Assembly: GCF_000949255.1 (NCBI RefSeq)
Contig: NZ_JXUW01000006.1
Coordinates: forward strand, 78,112-142,111
From: Ferrimicrobium acidiphilum DSM 19497
GTDB taxonomy: Bacteria > Actinomycetota > Acidimicrobiia > Acidimicrobiales > Acidimicrobiaceae
Direction: 5' to 3'
Length of the DNA stretch: 64,000 nucleotides
Part shown: in pieces, positions 27,001-36,436 of the stretch
How positions within the stretch are numbered: the stretch's first letter is position 1
Layout: each line of letters opens with the position of its first letter
The notes under the pieces: model-generated
What the model was told of the DNA's origin: nothing
The model's database searches: none
Seen by the model: the letters and a program-made list of their open reading frames with translations, nothing else
Translations under genes and position numbers: made by a program

Positions 27001-27639
27001 GTGGCGATGGATCAACGTGACAAAGGTAACTCCAGACGCCAACAGCTCACCGAACAGGCGACCGAATACCTGAAGACCAACGGCCTTGCTTCACTCACAT
27101 ATCGAAAGTTGGCCGATGAACTCGGCGTAGCTCCAAATACGCTCGAGCATCACTTTGGCGCCAAGGACCAGCTGCTGGAACAGCTGCTGGCACGGCTTGC
27201 AGATGAACAGCGTGGCGGACTTCAGAGGATGCTGAGCCAGACAGATGTTGGTCCCGAACTCTTCACTCGCCATTTCAATGCTGCCATGGTCGATATTCTC
27301 AATCCAGACAACGAGGACGCCAACAAGCTCTTCTTTGAACTAGTTGGCGCGAGTGTGCGCAATAGGGAGCTATATGACGAGTTTCTCAAACATGCCATGG
27401 ATGATTGGATCGACTTCCTCTGCACAATTTTGGTGGATCGCGCTGGCATCCCTGAGGAACGAAGCAAGGTTGTCGCTCATCTGATCATGGCTATGGTCAG
27501 AGGGGTCATGCTGAGCCGTACGATGGTCGAGCCGAAGGACTATCACCTGATCGACGAGGCGGCGGACCTGTTGGGGCCGCTGATCGAGTCGGTTCTACGA
27601 GATGAGGCAGGGCCGCCAACTCAATCAGGGAAGTCGTAG
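27001..27639 (+). CDS. TetR-family transcriptional regulator
   Basis: The 212-residue protein has the TetR helix-turn-helix near residues 33-56 (SLTYRKLADELGVAPNTLEHHF) followed by an all-helical ligand-binding domain. The start is GTG 27001 (ATG 27007 possible) after a weak AGG. No operon partner is adjacent; its target may be itself or a distant gene. The ligand is unknown. Confidence 0.88.
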   Translation: MAMDQRDKGNSRRQQLTEQATEYLKTNGLASLTYRKLADELGVAPNTLEHHFGAKDQLLEQLLARLADEQRGGLQRMLSQTDVGPELFTRHFNAAMVDILNPDNEDANKLFFELVGASVRNRELYDEFLKHAMDDWIDFLCTILVDRAGIPEERSKVVAHLIMAMVRGVMLSRTMVEPKDYHLIDEAADLLGPLIESVLRDEAGPPTQSGKS

Positions 27640-27980
27640 CTCCCAAGTACACCGGCTTGTTCGTGTTACCCATCCAATATGCAGACTCCCTGTACCTAAG
27701 GTGTCAATAACCATACGACTAGTGCCACCGCTTAGCTCCAGAGTAAATATGTGTCGCCTTTCCTAACTCAAATGCATTGTATAAAGGTGGAAGTACCCAG
27801 GCGCACCGATGGTGATATAGTTATGAATCTCTGTCTCTTGGTTTGATAAGGATTCAGAGCCGACCTAGTCGACAAAATCCCAACCTTAGGATTCATGGAT
27901 GATACTTCCGTCAAAGTTGTCATACTGCCATCATCTGGCGTTCCTAAGCTCACTGCATTCGTCGAATTCGGAGGTATAAC
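27640..27980. other. Intergenic, upstream region of the repeat protein
   Basis: No gene is visible. GAGGT at 27970-27974 precedes the GTG start at 27981. I see no clear operator. Confidence 0.4.
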
Positions 27981-29435
27981 GTGATCAAGCGATCTATGGT
28001 AATTGGGCTCTTGTCGGCCGGTGTAGTGGCGGTTCCTGGCATGGCTCTCGCAAGTGCTCAGGTGAACTCGACACCGATCATCCCTGTATCAACTCAGGCC
28101 ACTGTATCTACGACGGCCGCGCAGGCGGACCAGGCAGCATTAGCTGCAGTTGGGGGCGGTACGGTAACCAGTACGTCTACTGACACCTACCAGGGTGCCT
28201 CAGTCTATGACATTCACGTGCTCTTCAACTCAGTTGTCTACGACGTCAAAGTCCTGCAGTCAAATGACAGTGTTGTCCTGAAGAAGGTGTCAAGCGAGAG
28301 CTCAACTCAGGCCACTGTATCTACGACGGCCGCGCAGGCGGACCAGGCAGCATTAGCTGCAGTTGGGGGCGGTACGGTAACCAGTACGTCTACTGACACC
28401 TACCAGGGTGCCTCAGTCTATGACATTCACGTGCTCTTCAACTCAGTTGTCTACGACGTCAAAGTCCTGCAGTCAAATGACAGTGTTGTCCTGAAGAAGG
28501 TGTCAAGCGAGAGCTCAACTCAGGCCACTGTATCTACGACGGCCGCGCAGGCGGACCAGGCAGCATTAGCTGCAGTTGGGGGCGGTACGGTAACCAGTAC
28601 GTCTACTGACACCTACCAGGGTGCCTCAGTCTATGACATTCACGTGCTCTTCAACTCAGTTGTCTACGACGTCAAAGTCCTGCAGTCAAATGACAGTGTT
28701 GTCCTGAAGAAGGTGTCAAGCGAGAGCTCAACTCCTGCTGCCACTACCCAGAGTGCCGCGCAGGCGGACCAGGCAGCATTAGCTGCAGTTGGGGGCGGTA
28801 CGGTAACCAGTACGTCTACTGACACCTACCAGGGTGCCTCAGTCTATGACATTCACGTGCTCTTCAACTCAGTTGTCTACGACGTCAAAGTCCTGCAGTC
28901 AAATGACAGTGTTGTCCTGAAGAAGGTGTCAAGCGAGAGCTCAACTCCTGCTGCCACTACCCAGAGTGCCCCAGCTGAAAGCCAACCTCCAGAAGGTAGT
29001 TCCAGTTCTTCGCAGACTACATCTGGTTCCACTACCCAGAGTGCCCCAGCTGAAAGCCAACCTCCAGAAGGTAGTTCCAGTTCTTCGCAGACTACATCTG
29101 GTTCCACTACCCAGAGTGCCCCAGCTGAAAGCCAACCTCCAGAAGGTAGTTCCAGTTCTTCGCAGACTACATCTGGTTCCAGCAACCCTGTGGTCTCAAC
29201 AAGTGGCATCACTTACGGAGTGAAACTGACTGCGGTGCCAAGCATATTTCAATCTTTTGTGGCACAGGCGTTGACTCAGAATCATGGGACTCTGAAGTGG
29301 GTAAAATTTACTGCGAAAACTGGAGGAGAGACTCAAGCAAACATCAAGATTAGTTTGAGCCAAGGAGGAACAGTTAAGGTCATCGACTTAATTTCTACCA
29401 CGGGCCAACTTATAAGTCAGACCGTGAATAGCTAG
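27981..29435 (+). CDS. Secreted PepSY-like tandem-repeat protein
   Basis: The 484-residue protein has a signal peptide (basic start, hydrophobic core, cleavage near MALASA, about residue 26). Four 71-residue units follow, each carrying a PepSY-like core (ALAAVGGGTVTSTSTDTYQG, then VYDIHVLFNSVVYDVKVL). Next come three 25-residue Ser/Gln/Pro-rich units and a last, divergent PepSY-like domain. PepSY domains are extracytoplasmic ligand or protease-inhibitor modules. Units are nearly identical in DNA, implying recent amplification and perhaps copy-number variation. It starts at GTG 27981. It lies directly upstream of a two-component system, a pairing often seen with PepSY proteins, so a sensing role is possible. 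Confidence 0.8.
   Translation: MIKRSMVIGLLSAGVVAVPGMALASAQVNSTPIIPVSTQATVSTTAAQADQAALAAVGGGTVTSTSTDTYQGASVYDIHVLFNSVVYDVKVLQSNDSVVLKKVSSESSTQATVSTTAAQADQAALAAVGGGTVTSTSTDTYQGASVYDIHVLFNSVVYDVKVLQSNDSVVLKKVSSESSTQATVSTTAAQADQAALAAVGGGTVTSTSTDTYQGASVYDIHVLFNSVVYDVKVLQSNDSVVLKKVSSESSTPAATTQSAAQADQAALAAVGGGTVTSTSTDTYQGASVYDIHVLFNSVVYDVKVLQSNDSVVLKKVSSESSTPAATTQSAPAESQPPEGSSSSSQTTSGSTTQSAPAESQPPEGSSSSSQTTSGSTTQSAPAESQPPEGSSSSSQTTSGSSNPVVSTSGITYGVKLTAVPSIFQSFVAQALTQNHGTLKWVKFTAKTGGETQANIKISLSQGGTVKVIDLISTTGQLISQTVNS
28091..28942. repeat. Four tandem 213-bp units inside the PepSY-like gene
   Basis: Units start at 28091, 28304, 28517 and 28730. The first three appear identical base for base; the fourth differs only in its first few codons (CCTGCTGCCACTACCCAGAG in place of the start of the others). 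Period is 71 codons, so the frame is kept. Confidence 0.95.
28954..29178. repeat. Three tandem 75-bp units inside the PepSY-like gene
   Basis: Units start at 28954, 29029 and 29104 (CCACTACCCAGAGTGCCCCA...). They encode 25-residue Ser-rich linkers of the TTQSAPAESQPPEG type and are identical by eye. Confidence 0.93.
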
Positions 29436-29691
29436 CATCGTTGCACCCGACCAACTGGTCAATAGTTTTGTAGCTTTTCCCGCTTTTCATCGTAAAGACT
29501 TTCATGACAGTAGAGATTGTACGTCTTGGTAGCACAACGGAGTGATACACTTAGACGCGGACGTTCATTCTGTCACCGCAGAGACTGTAGGAGTTTGGTT
29601 CAGCGAATGGCATCTCGACGTGAGATTCCGGCAATGGTGTCAAGGTGGGGATCCCTGACGAGCTAGATGAATTAGCGACACGAGGTGTAAA

Positions 29692-30363
29692 GTGCGAGTT
29701 CTAATCGTGGAAGATCACCCTGAAACGGGGAGATGGCTGCTGCAAGAGCTCTCAAGAACTAGCTGGAAGTGCGACCTCGCTGCCACGGTGCAGTCTGCCA
29801 GATCACTAGCTCGGCAAGAGTCGTATGACGTGGTGCTCCTTGATGTCATGCTCCCAGATGGTAGCGGTGTTGAGTTCTGTCAGGAGCTACGCATCCTAGG
29901 GAACTTTGCCATCATTATGGTGACTGCACGGGACGACGTTACCGATCGAATTGATGCGCTGGATAGAGGCGCGGACGACTACGTTATTAAGCCTTTTGCT
30001 ATCGGAGAACTGATTGCGCGGATCCGGGCTGTATCTAGACGGATGAATGGCGACAGAGGCCCTGTACTTGAGTGTTTTGACCTACGTCTTTGGGTGGAGG
30101 AGAGAAGCGTTGAGCAGGGTGGTCATTTACTTGAATTAAGCCGTCGTGAATTCGATCTTCTCGCTGTATTTATGAGAAATTCGAAAAAGGTGTTAACTCG
30201 CGATCAGTTGCTGGAGTTGGCATGGGGGTATGTATTTTATGCGGAATCCAATGTCGTGGATGTGACTGTTAAACGTCTCCGCGAACGTTTGGATCCGAAC
30301 GGTAAAGTCATAATAGATACGGTGAGGGGAGTCGGATACGTCTTAAGGCCAGCCCGTGAGTAA
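29692..30363 (+). CDS. OmpR-family response regulator
   Basis: The 223-residue protein has a receiver domain with the acidic pocket near residue 8, phosphoacceptor Asp51 (VVLLDVMLPDGSG) and Lys in DYVIKPF, then a winged-helix OmpR DNA-binding domain (LELSRREFDLLAVFMRN, SNVVDVTVKRLRERL, VRGVGYVLRP). The start is GTG 29692 after CGAGGTG. The histidine kinase gene overlaps its end by eight bases. The adjacent secreted PepSY-like gene is the likely first target or signal partner (inference). Confidence 0.95.
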   Translation: MRVLIVEDHPETGRWLLQELSRTSWKCDLAATVQSARSLARQESYDVVLLDVMLPDGSGVEFCQELRILGNFAIIMVTARDDVTDRIDALDRGADDYVIKPFAIGELIARIRAVSRRMNGDRGPVLECFDLRLWVEERSVEQGGHLLELSRREFDLLAVFMRNSKKVLTRDQLLELAWGYVFYAESNVVDVTVKRLRERLDPNGKVIIDTVRGVGYVLRPARE

Positions 30364-31747
30364 GAGAGCTCTCATTCATCGGTGGCGTATAGCATGGGTG
30401 CTTACCATCGGTATTGAGTTAGCTGTAATACTAGCTGCACTTGGTTCCGGTTACTTTGTCTACTCCTTAGTCCGCAGCACTCTAATCAAGCAGGGAATTA
30501 GCGGGGTTGAGGTTTCTGCAAGAGCTGCAGCCGCCAAACTAAGGTCTGAATATAGTTCTCATCCCACCAAGGCACCGGTCGAGGATTTGGCGTACCTTAC
30601 AGTCTCTGGTGACCAGTATGTCCTCCTCACTACCAGTCGAGGACACTTAGTAGGTGCGAGTGGAACGAGGCCACCGGCGTCACCTCTTGGAGGGTGGGCT
30701 AGCGTGGGAACATCAGGATGGTTGCAGTTTGGTAGCATTCCGTACCTTTATGCATCTGCTCCGATTCTTGTCGGCAGCTCCAATTTGCGGCTCATTGTTG
30801 CCGAGAGTCAGAGCCATCTTGCTTCACTTCTCTCCACATTACGGATTGCGCTAGTGCTTGGTGGTCTGGTACTGATAATGAGTACGCTAGCTGCCATCTC
30901 GGTCATTGTGCGTCGGGTTGCGGATCCCTTGTTGGAACTTGAGGAGGTCGCGAGAACCGTGACGTTGAACGTGAATGAGGCTGCGTTTGCCAGTATTGAT
31001 TCGCGGTTAGCTGAAGTCCATTCGCTTGAGGAATCGTTCAGCAACATGCTAGAGCGATTGGGACGCACCCAGACGCGGGAACGTGAGTTTATCAGCAATG
31101 CGGCGCACTCTCTCAGGACGCCAATCCATGTAATTCAGGGGAATATAGTTTCGCTTGGCCGCCTACTGAGTGAAGACCCGGATTTAGCACGCCATGATCT
31201 TAAGATCTTAACAAGAGAGGTGCAGGCGATGGCTACCCTTGTAGATCGGCTGCTACAGCTCTCTAGGTCGGAGTCGGGTGTGCTCGCTAAATTGGAGCGT
31301 TTTGATCTGCAACTTTACCTCGACCGGATAGCTGGAACTCTGCGAGACTCCTGCATGCATCACGCCCTTCTATTTAGTACGCATGACTTGGACGCTCGGC
31401 CGTTTGTCATCTCGGATCCGGTGCTATTGGAGGTGGTGTTGAGAGTGTTGATTGAGAACGCCGATGCCTATGCAGAGGAAGATTCTGCGGTAACTGTTTA
31501 TGTAGCAACTGCTGAAAATCTCTCTGATATTCGTATCGGAGTCCGTAACTACTGTGATCCAATACCTGTCTCTGTGTTGGACGAGCTCTTCGAGCGGTTC
31601 TATCGAAATGAGCAAGCGGCGTCCAGTGAGCACTATGGTCTTGGGCTCGCAATCGCAGATAGCATCGTGAGACGTATCGGAGCCAAATGGTTTATTGAAA
31701 GTCGTCCCGAGGGCACGATCTTCGCTTTAGATATTCCCAGCGGATAG
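30356..31747 (+). CDS. Sensor histidine kinase
   Basis: The 463-residue kinase has a membrane segment near residues 12-36, an extracytoplasmic domain to about 160, a second membrane segment near 165-188, a HAMP-like linker, the HisKA box with HSLRTPIHVIQGN (phosphoacceptor His near 252) and a C-terminal HATPase domain with N (LIENADAYAEE) and G boxes (YGLGLAIADSIVRRI). The N box reads ENAD. Start GTG 30356. It pairs with the preceding regulator. Confidence 0.93.
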   Translation: MSKRALIHRWRIAWVLTIGIELAVILAALGSGYFVYSLVRSTLIKQGISGVEVSARAAAAKLRSEYSSHPTKAPVEDLAYLTVSGDQYVLLTTSRGHLVGASGTRPPASPLGGWASVGTSGWLQFGSIPYLYASAPILVGSSNLRLIVAESQSHLASLLSTLRIALVLGGLVLIMSTLAAISVIVRRVADPLLELEEVARTVTLNVNEAAFASIDSRLAEVHSLEESFSNMLERLGRTQTREREFISNAAHSLRTPIHVIQGNIVSLGRLLSEDPDLARHDLKILTREVQAMATLVDRLLQLSRSESGVLAKLERFDLQLYLDRIAGTLRDSCMHHALLFSTHDLDARPFVISDPVLLEVVLRVLIENADAYAEEDSAVTVYVATAENLSDIRIGVRNYCDPIPVSVLDELFERFYRNEQAASSEHYGLGLAIADSIVRRIGAKWFIESRPEGTIFALDIPSG

Positions 31748-31819
31748 AGGATGTGTGCATGAGTCTAATTCGTGTAGCGTTCCGGAAGTTCTCCGGAAGT
31801 TATCAGAAGTCGGCTGAGA

Positions 31820-32605
31820 GGCATGCACAAATGTTGTGTACGAACCGACTTCAAAACCGTTATCGGAACCAGTTTGGGTGGCGGTTGATAACCGGTTAAC
31901 CAATCGGGTGTGATTCGTACTTAGATGTCAGCAATCAAGTTAGCAGGAGTTCTGCCAGAGTCGTCGGGGAACGATGGATTGGGCCGGCACCCATTGCTTT
32001 GGGTGCCGGTATTAACTCAACTGATATTTATGGCCCAGCTCTAGGCGGTGTAGGTATCTTGGCGTAGTCAGTCAACGAAGACAACGCCAGAGATGACCTC
32101 TGCGATACGTTCGTGACCGGTGATGCGCCGCTAGGACCTCTCAGCCTCGAGGCCCAGTTGGTAGAGCATTCCCATGGCGGTCTCGCTGGAGAAGGCACCC
32201 TGTACTTTGATGGTTCTATGACGGACCATGGAGAAGGTCGACTCGGTTAACTGGTATTGGATTACTTGTCCGAAGGTGTACCCAGTGCTCGGCGCCGAAG
32301 TCATAGAAGGCCAAGAGGGCATCGGTATCCTTGGTCAGGCAGTGAACGGCCTTTGGGTACTTGGCTCCGTACTTGGTCTCAAACGTGGCGATAGCCCGCC
32401 CTAGTCATCAGGCCCTTTGGCATGATCCCTGGTCGGAGACTTCCAAATCTCATGTATATCCTCCTTAACCTTTGGACACAGAGATTTGGGCACGTAGTTG
32501 GAAGATATTGGCCGTCTTGTGGAACCAGCAGCGTTGGTGCTTGGTCCCGGGATAGATGGCCCTTGACAACCGCCTAGGCCCATAACACCACACCGGCGTT
32601 TCCAT
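31820..32605 (-). pseudogene. Decayed IS256-family element (copy A), transposase C-terminal remnant
   Basis: Read on the minus strand, fragments in several frames match the C-terminal half of IS256-type (mutator-like) transposases: RAIYPGTKHQRCWFHKTANI, STFSMVRHRTIKVQGAFSSE and the final VDxxRQDTYTA ending at a TAG at 32041-32043. Frameshifts and stops separate them, so no functional protein is possible. The 31820-32040 part is the non-coding end of the element, shared with the copy at 36437. It abuts a decayed HTH gene at about 32605. Confidence 0.75.
31984..32009. terminator. Hairpin in the end region of the IS256 relic
   Basis: CCGGCACCC and GGGTGCCGG form a perfect 9-base-pair stem with an eight-base loop. 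It lies beyond the transposase stop on the minus strand; no clear T-run follows. The related copy at 36437 keeps only a degenerate version. Confidence 0.4.
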
Positions 32606-32606
32606 T

Positions 32607-32900
32607 GTGAGGTGCAAGGCGGAGCTACTTGGTCTGGGTAGATCGCTGCGGCTGATCGGGAAGTATCTTAAGACTCGGCATAAGTTCAATGGTATGACAG
32701 CGGCTCGCCCCGCCGAGCGAGCAGGAGTGTCCGATCGAACGGTCCTCGCGATCGAGCCAGGATCAGACAGCGGCAGCAGCGAGAAGCTAATGCGTGTGTT
32801 ATAAGTCTTCGGTCAGATGCCAAAATGGTCGCGGCGACCCACCTTCCCGACACGGATATCGGACCGCTACGCACCCACGAACATCTCGCTCAACAAGTAA
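32607..32900 (+). pseudogene. Broken XRE-type HTH regulator
   Basis: The frame contains an XRE helix-turn-helix-like segment (GMTAARPAERAGVSDRTVLA) and SGSSEKLMRVL, then a TAA at 32802-32804. Reading on in the same frame continues as protein (VFGQMPKWSRRPTFPTRISD and on) to a TAA at 32898-32900, which suggests a nonsense mutation in an antitoxin-like gene. Its 5' end is fused to the IS256 remnant. A tiny 23-codon frame with a GGAGGT site follows at 32911 and may be a further fragment. Confidence 0.45.
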
Positions 32901-33024
32901 GGAGGTAACGGTGTTGCCTATGCCAGCTTCAATCGAAATGGCTGGGATGTTTGGAGCTCAAAAGGCCGTTGTCGGTCTATAGAGGGGCCTCCAAGCGTGC
33001 TATCATATCTGCTAGCATGTGTAC

Positions 33025-33624
33025 ATGAACCAAGATTGGAATCACTTTGCTGGCGATTTGCTACGGCACTCCAGAAATCAAGCTGGGTTGACACAACGCG
33101 ATCTTGCGGTGCAAGCAGGCGTTAGTGCTTCCGAAGTTGCGCGGATTGAGTCCTATCGGGTCCAGCCCAGCATTCCGGTTCTGGGCAGGTTGCTCGACGC
33201 TATCGGCTTGGGCGTTGTGTTGAGCGGTGAGTACGTCGATAATAGATCTAACGCAAGGGAGACCGCTGACTCCATTGGGCAGGCGCTTGCAGCAAATGAT
33301 GAGCATCGGGCTTTCCTGACTTGGCTAGTTCTATTGGATGACTTAAAAGCGGTGACCTCTGTTCGCCTCGTCGAGCTGATACAGGATCCTCCGAGAACCA
33401 CCGGCGACTCTCGGTATGATGCGCTCATAGCTGGATTAGTGGAGTACGTCTGTATGGCCAGAGGGATAGTTCCCCCCACTTGGGTAGATGATTCGTGGAG
33501 AACTACTGAAGGCTGGTGCATATCAGGCATCTCAGATCTAGCAGAAATCGAGCGGAGGGAAAGCCCTCCACCTTTTTCGAAGCGAGGGGTCTATCTGGTT
33601 GAACAGAGTCTGAGCCGTGCCTAA
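33025..33624 (+). CDS. XRE-family HTH protein, probable antitoxin
   Basis: The protein (199 residues from ATG 33025) begins with an XRE helix-turn-helix (about residues 10-60: AGLTQRDLAVQAGVSASEVA) followed by a helical domain of unknown family. No ribosome-binding site precedes the ATG, and TATCAT at 33001-33006 could be a -10 box, so the mRNA may be nearly leaderless. It overlaps the following nucleotidyltransferase gene by eight bases. An HTH regulator coupled to a DUF6036-type nucleotidyltransferase is the layout of a type II or IV toxin-antitoxin-like pair; here HTH is the likely antitoxin and repressor. Confidence 0.75.
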   Translation: MNQDWNHFAGDLLRHSRNQAGLTQRDLAVQAGVSASEVARIESYRVQPSIPVLGRLLDAIGLGVVLSGEYVDNRSNARETADSIGQALAANDEHRAFLTWLVLLDDLKAVTSVRLVELIQDPPRTTGDSRYDALIAGLVEYVCMARGIVPPTWVDDSWRTTEGWCISGISDLAEIERRESPPPFSKRGVYLVEQSLSRA

Positions 33625-34150
33625 CGAACCTCTAACACGAACAGACCTGATTGTTGTCTTGCATGAATTGGCAGATGCTCTTGATGCAGCGGGGATTGAG
33701 GCCCAGCTTTACATCGTCGGCGGAGCTGCGATGGTGTTAGGTTACTCAGCGCGAGACGTAACACGTGATGTGGACGCACAGTATTACCCCAAAAATGCTA
33801 TCAATAACGTTGCCGCCGCTATAGCTAGGAGACATCACTTGCCAAATGATTGGCTAAATGACAACGCTGCTATGTTTATTTCACCAGTCAAGGATGATGA
33901 AAAACGTCGATTATTTCTATCCAAAGGAAGTGTGACCATCCAGACTGCCTCAGCGGAGGCATTGCTCGCGATGAAGATTAGGGCGAGTCGACCGCGTATG
34001 GATAATTTCGACATCGCATTCCTGTGTGAACATTTAGAGATCACCTCCATCGTGCAAGCAGTCGATCTCTATGAAACATATTACCCAGAAGATCGGTTGC
34101 CAAAATATGCGCTTACCATTCTGCGGGCTATTCTAAAATTGGACAAATAA
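33617..34150 (+). CDS. DUF6036-type nucleotidyltransferase, probable toxin
   Basis: The 177-residue protein has a minimal nucleotidyltransferase core: YIVGGAAMVLGYSARDVTRD, with the GG motif and the Asp pair of DVDA, near residues 32-53, and ALLAMKIRASRPRMDNFDIA in the helical half. This matches DUF6036/AbiEii-related nucleotidyltransferases, several of which act as toxins by modifying tRNA. The start is GTG 33617, inside the end of the HTH gene. No frameshift is visible; the module appears intact, in contrast with the broken relative at 37339. Confidence 0.75.
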   Translation: MPNEPLTRTDLIVVLHELADALDAAGIEAQLYIVGGAAMVLGYSARDVTRDVDAQYYPKNAINNVAAAIARRHHLPNDWLNDNAAMFISPVKDDEKRRLFLSKGSVTIQTASAEALLAMKIRASRPRMDNFDIAFLCEHLEITSIVQAVDLYETYYPEDRLPKYALTILRAILKLDK

Positions 34151-34717
34151 GCAGAGTATCTCCCCTTCCAAGATGAGACACACCCATGTTTATCAGGCTG
34201 ACAACCCGGGAGACGATAGGTTATCCTCAGCTTCCATAAGTGCGTTCGCCTCTACGGACCTCGACGTTCGAGTCCGCGCAACTCTTTCAAAAATGAGGCA
34301 TCTCTGACGCAACCGTCTCGCGTGCGAGCTGGCAAACTGCGTTTTCGTTAGCTCTGGCTCGATCGGCTCTGCTGTGACGTCAGCGCATTCAGCACTGTCA
34401 ATCATGTCGTGTGTCACTCGTCCTCCTAGGGAAACGATTACGGGATCTGCTCCGCTATCGAAGTGTTGTTGTGGGACGGATCCTACCTGCGGAGTGTAGC
34501 CACCATTTTGTCGATAGTTCCCGAGGCGTCCGTGTTGACTGCACATCCCAACCAGTCTAGATAAACGCTGGTCAGAATGATGTCCGGACAAGATGGATGA
34601 AAAGCCCTTAGACGACCCTCGCGGGTGCATGTATATACGCATGCACAGGTCAAACCGATCGCCGCACCGTGACCATTACGCCCGGATGGCTGGGTTGTGC
34701 GCGAACAGCAGCTAGTG
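34151..34717. other. Accessory stretch with an unassigned 149-codon minus-strand frame
   Basis: A minus-strand frame at 34193-34642 is open for 149 codons, and an overlapping one at 34483-34743 ends in a protein-like segment (YLDWLGCAVNTDASGTIDKM). They might be two pieces of one frameshifted gene, but I recognise no family and see no ribosome-binding site, so no gene is called. Confidence 0.35.
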
Positions 34718-34725
34718 GTATAGTC

Positions 34726-36161
34726 GGCTCTATTGACATCCATGTGGATAAACTCGCCCTTTCATAAGGTAACTTCAAGTCAATCGGTCCACAAGCTAGC
34801 ATCACCAGGGCCAGGGTAGCCTTGGCGGAGTGAAACCCATACGAGCGGGCAATGATTGAGCGAACTTTGGTGTTGAGTCCCTCGACCCTTCCATTGGATA
34901 CCCCAAGTCTGATGGAGGCAAGTATCCCGTCTCGATGAGTTCGGATGGTCTTTGAGAGTCGGATGAAACTCGATAGTCGTGAGCGTGAGGCTCGCTTGCA
35001 CCAGTGATCGAGCATCTCATTCACCTCGTCGATCTCGAGGTCGCCAGCGAAGATCGCCCGTAGGGATTCCTTCATCTCATAAGCCCGCCATAGGGCTCCC
35101 CCTCGTTGTTTGATGGCTAAGAGGGCTAGTCCTTGACGCTTGGTTAGGGTTCCTGGATTCTTCAACAGTGCCCACCTTGCCCCGGCGAACTTACGGGCAA
35201 AGGTAGGAGATGGGAGCTTTCTCATCTCCCGCCAAAGGTCTTTGCGTACCTCCTCTAGGGCCTCGGTTCCCAACTTAACCACATGAAATGGATCGAGACA
35301 GATCTCGGCGTTAGGTGCCTTCTCGCGGAAGGCCTTGGCAAAGGCTGGACCGAGATCCATGGTGGCTGCCTTGATCTTGGCAATCCGTTCTTCACCCAGG
35401 TCATCGAAGAATTCATCTAGACTCATTCGCACTTTTCCCCTCTGCCCCATAGACGATCTTGCCCGTCTCGTGATTGGTGACAAGCGTTAGGTAGTTGTGG
35501 TGTTTGCGATAACTGATCTCGTCAACTCCAAGAATGAAGAGGTTGTCAAGACGGTTGGGATCGAGCTCTTGGCGTGACGACTCGTTCACAGATCGTTCCT
35601 ACCGTGCGCCAGGCGACTCTGAGCAGTTTTGTCACCGTGGTCTTATCCATCTTGGCACATGCCCAAGCTACCAAGTGCTCGAAGTCCCTCGTAAACCGAG
35701 ACTCCCCAACTGGTCGGGCAAATGGTACTGCCTTAAGTGATTACCCCGTGAGTTGGACACCGGAGTCGTCTTAGTTGGCACGAGAGCCACGTCTGGTGAG
35801 TCCCGATGTCGAGGTGTCTCCAACGGGAGTCGAGCGTTCTCGTGTCATAACAGGACCGGGTCGTATAGGAGCATTTCGGGCATACCAACCGCGATCGGGT
35901 AAGCCTGAGCTTTACCAGCAGTTCGTGTGGACGAACTAAAACCTCGACGACGGTGACACTGCGAAGCCCCAGCATCTGCTTAACTAGAGAGGTAGCGCGC
36001 ACGGTTCTGAGCTCCTTTTTGATGGCAAACCAACACCAAATTTAGAGCTCAGAAACCGTGCGCGTTTCTTATGCAGCTATTTCAGCCTCAAATACCCCCA
36101 CTGAACTGGGGCTATGGATCAGATCCAGGCCAAATCTATCCACATGAATGTCAATAGAGCC
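34726..36161 (-). mobile_element. ISL3-family insertion sequence, copy 1 (defective)
   Basis: The element is bounded by inverted repeats: GGCTCTATTGACATCCATGT at the left end and the complement of GGCTCTATTGACATTCATGT at the right. It is flanked by a perfect 8-bp target duplication GTATAGTC (34718-34725 and 36162-36169), the size expected for ISL3. Length is 1436 bp, three more than the 1433 bp I deduce for an intact element; the surplus corresponds to three single-base insertions in the transposase. Orientation is minus. Confidence 0.92.
34740..36002 (-). pseudogene. ISL3-family transposase, copy 1, frameshifted
   Basis: The gene starts at GTG 36002 (RATSLVKQMLGLRSVTVVEV), with the N-terminal zinc-finger region (CPKCSYTTRSC, then RLRCPTHGV). 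It is interrupted after HGVIT by a TAA made by a +1 insertion; a second +1 lies before ELDPNRLDDL and a third before LDEFFDDLGEERI. The DDE-type catalytic region (ATMDLGPAFAKAFREKAPNA, CLDPFHVVKLG, NGRVEGLN) is readable in the third segment. The ancestral stop, which lies in the inverted repeat, is changed from TGA to TGG, so the last frame runs out of the element. Confidence 0.9.
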
Positions 36162-36194
36162 GTATAGTCTCACTGCCTAGGCGCGCGGCTGTCA

Positions 36195-36436
36195 AGGTGA
36201 TTCTGTCGATGAATACGATCTTTACGCGCTATTCGCGATTGGATCTAAAGCGGTCGTTGCTATTGCATCATGGCAACGAGCTGCCAACGGGATCAACGAC
36301 CTCGAATGGCATAAGGCACAACATGAGCGTTCACGATTGTTAGCCTACGATTTTCCTCTCTCGACAGCCATGCCGATCTCGCTGACATACTTTATTCATC
36401 CAGAAGAGTACGCCTGGAATGTGGAGCACGCATGTA
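36195..36436 (+). pseudogene. Unidentified coding remnant between two insertion elements
   Basis: One plus-strand frame reads as protein without stops for about 80 codons (DEYDLYALFAIGSKAVVAIA, later MPISLTYFIHPEEYAWN) until the IS256-type relic begins at about 36437. There is no start codon with a ribosome-binding site and the family is unknown. It is probably the tail or middle of a host gene destroyed by insertions. Confidence 0.35.

Noticed and set aside
28091..28942. Regular repeats that might suggest a CRISPR array
   Set aside because: The 213-bp units are contiguous, in frame and translated; there are no spacers and no cas genes.
35733..36002. Programmed frameshifting of the ISL3 transposase
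   Set aside because: The intact-looking copy 3 reads in frame at both sites, and the altered sites lack a slippery heptamer or following pseudoknot.
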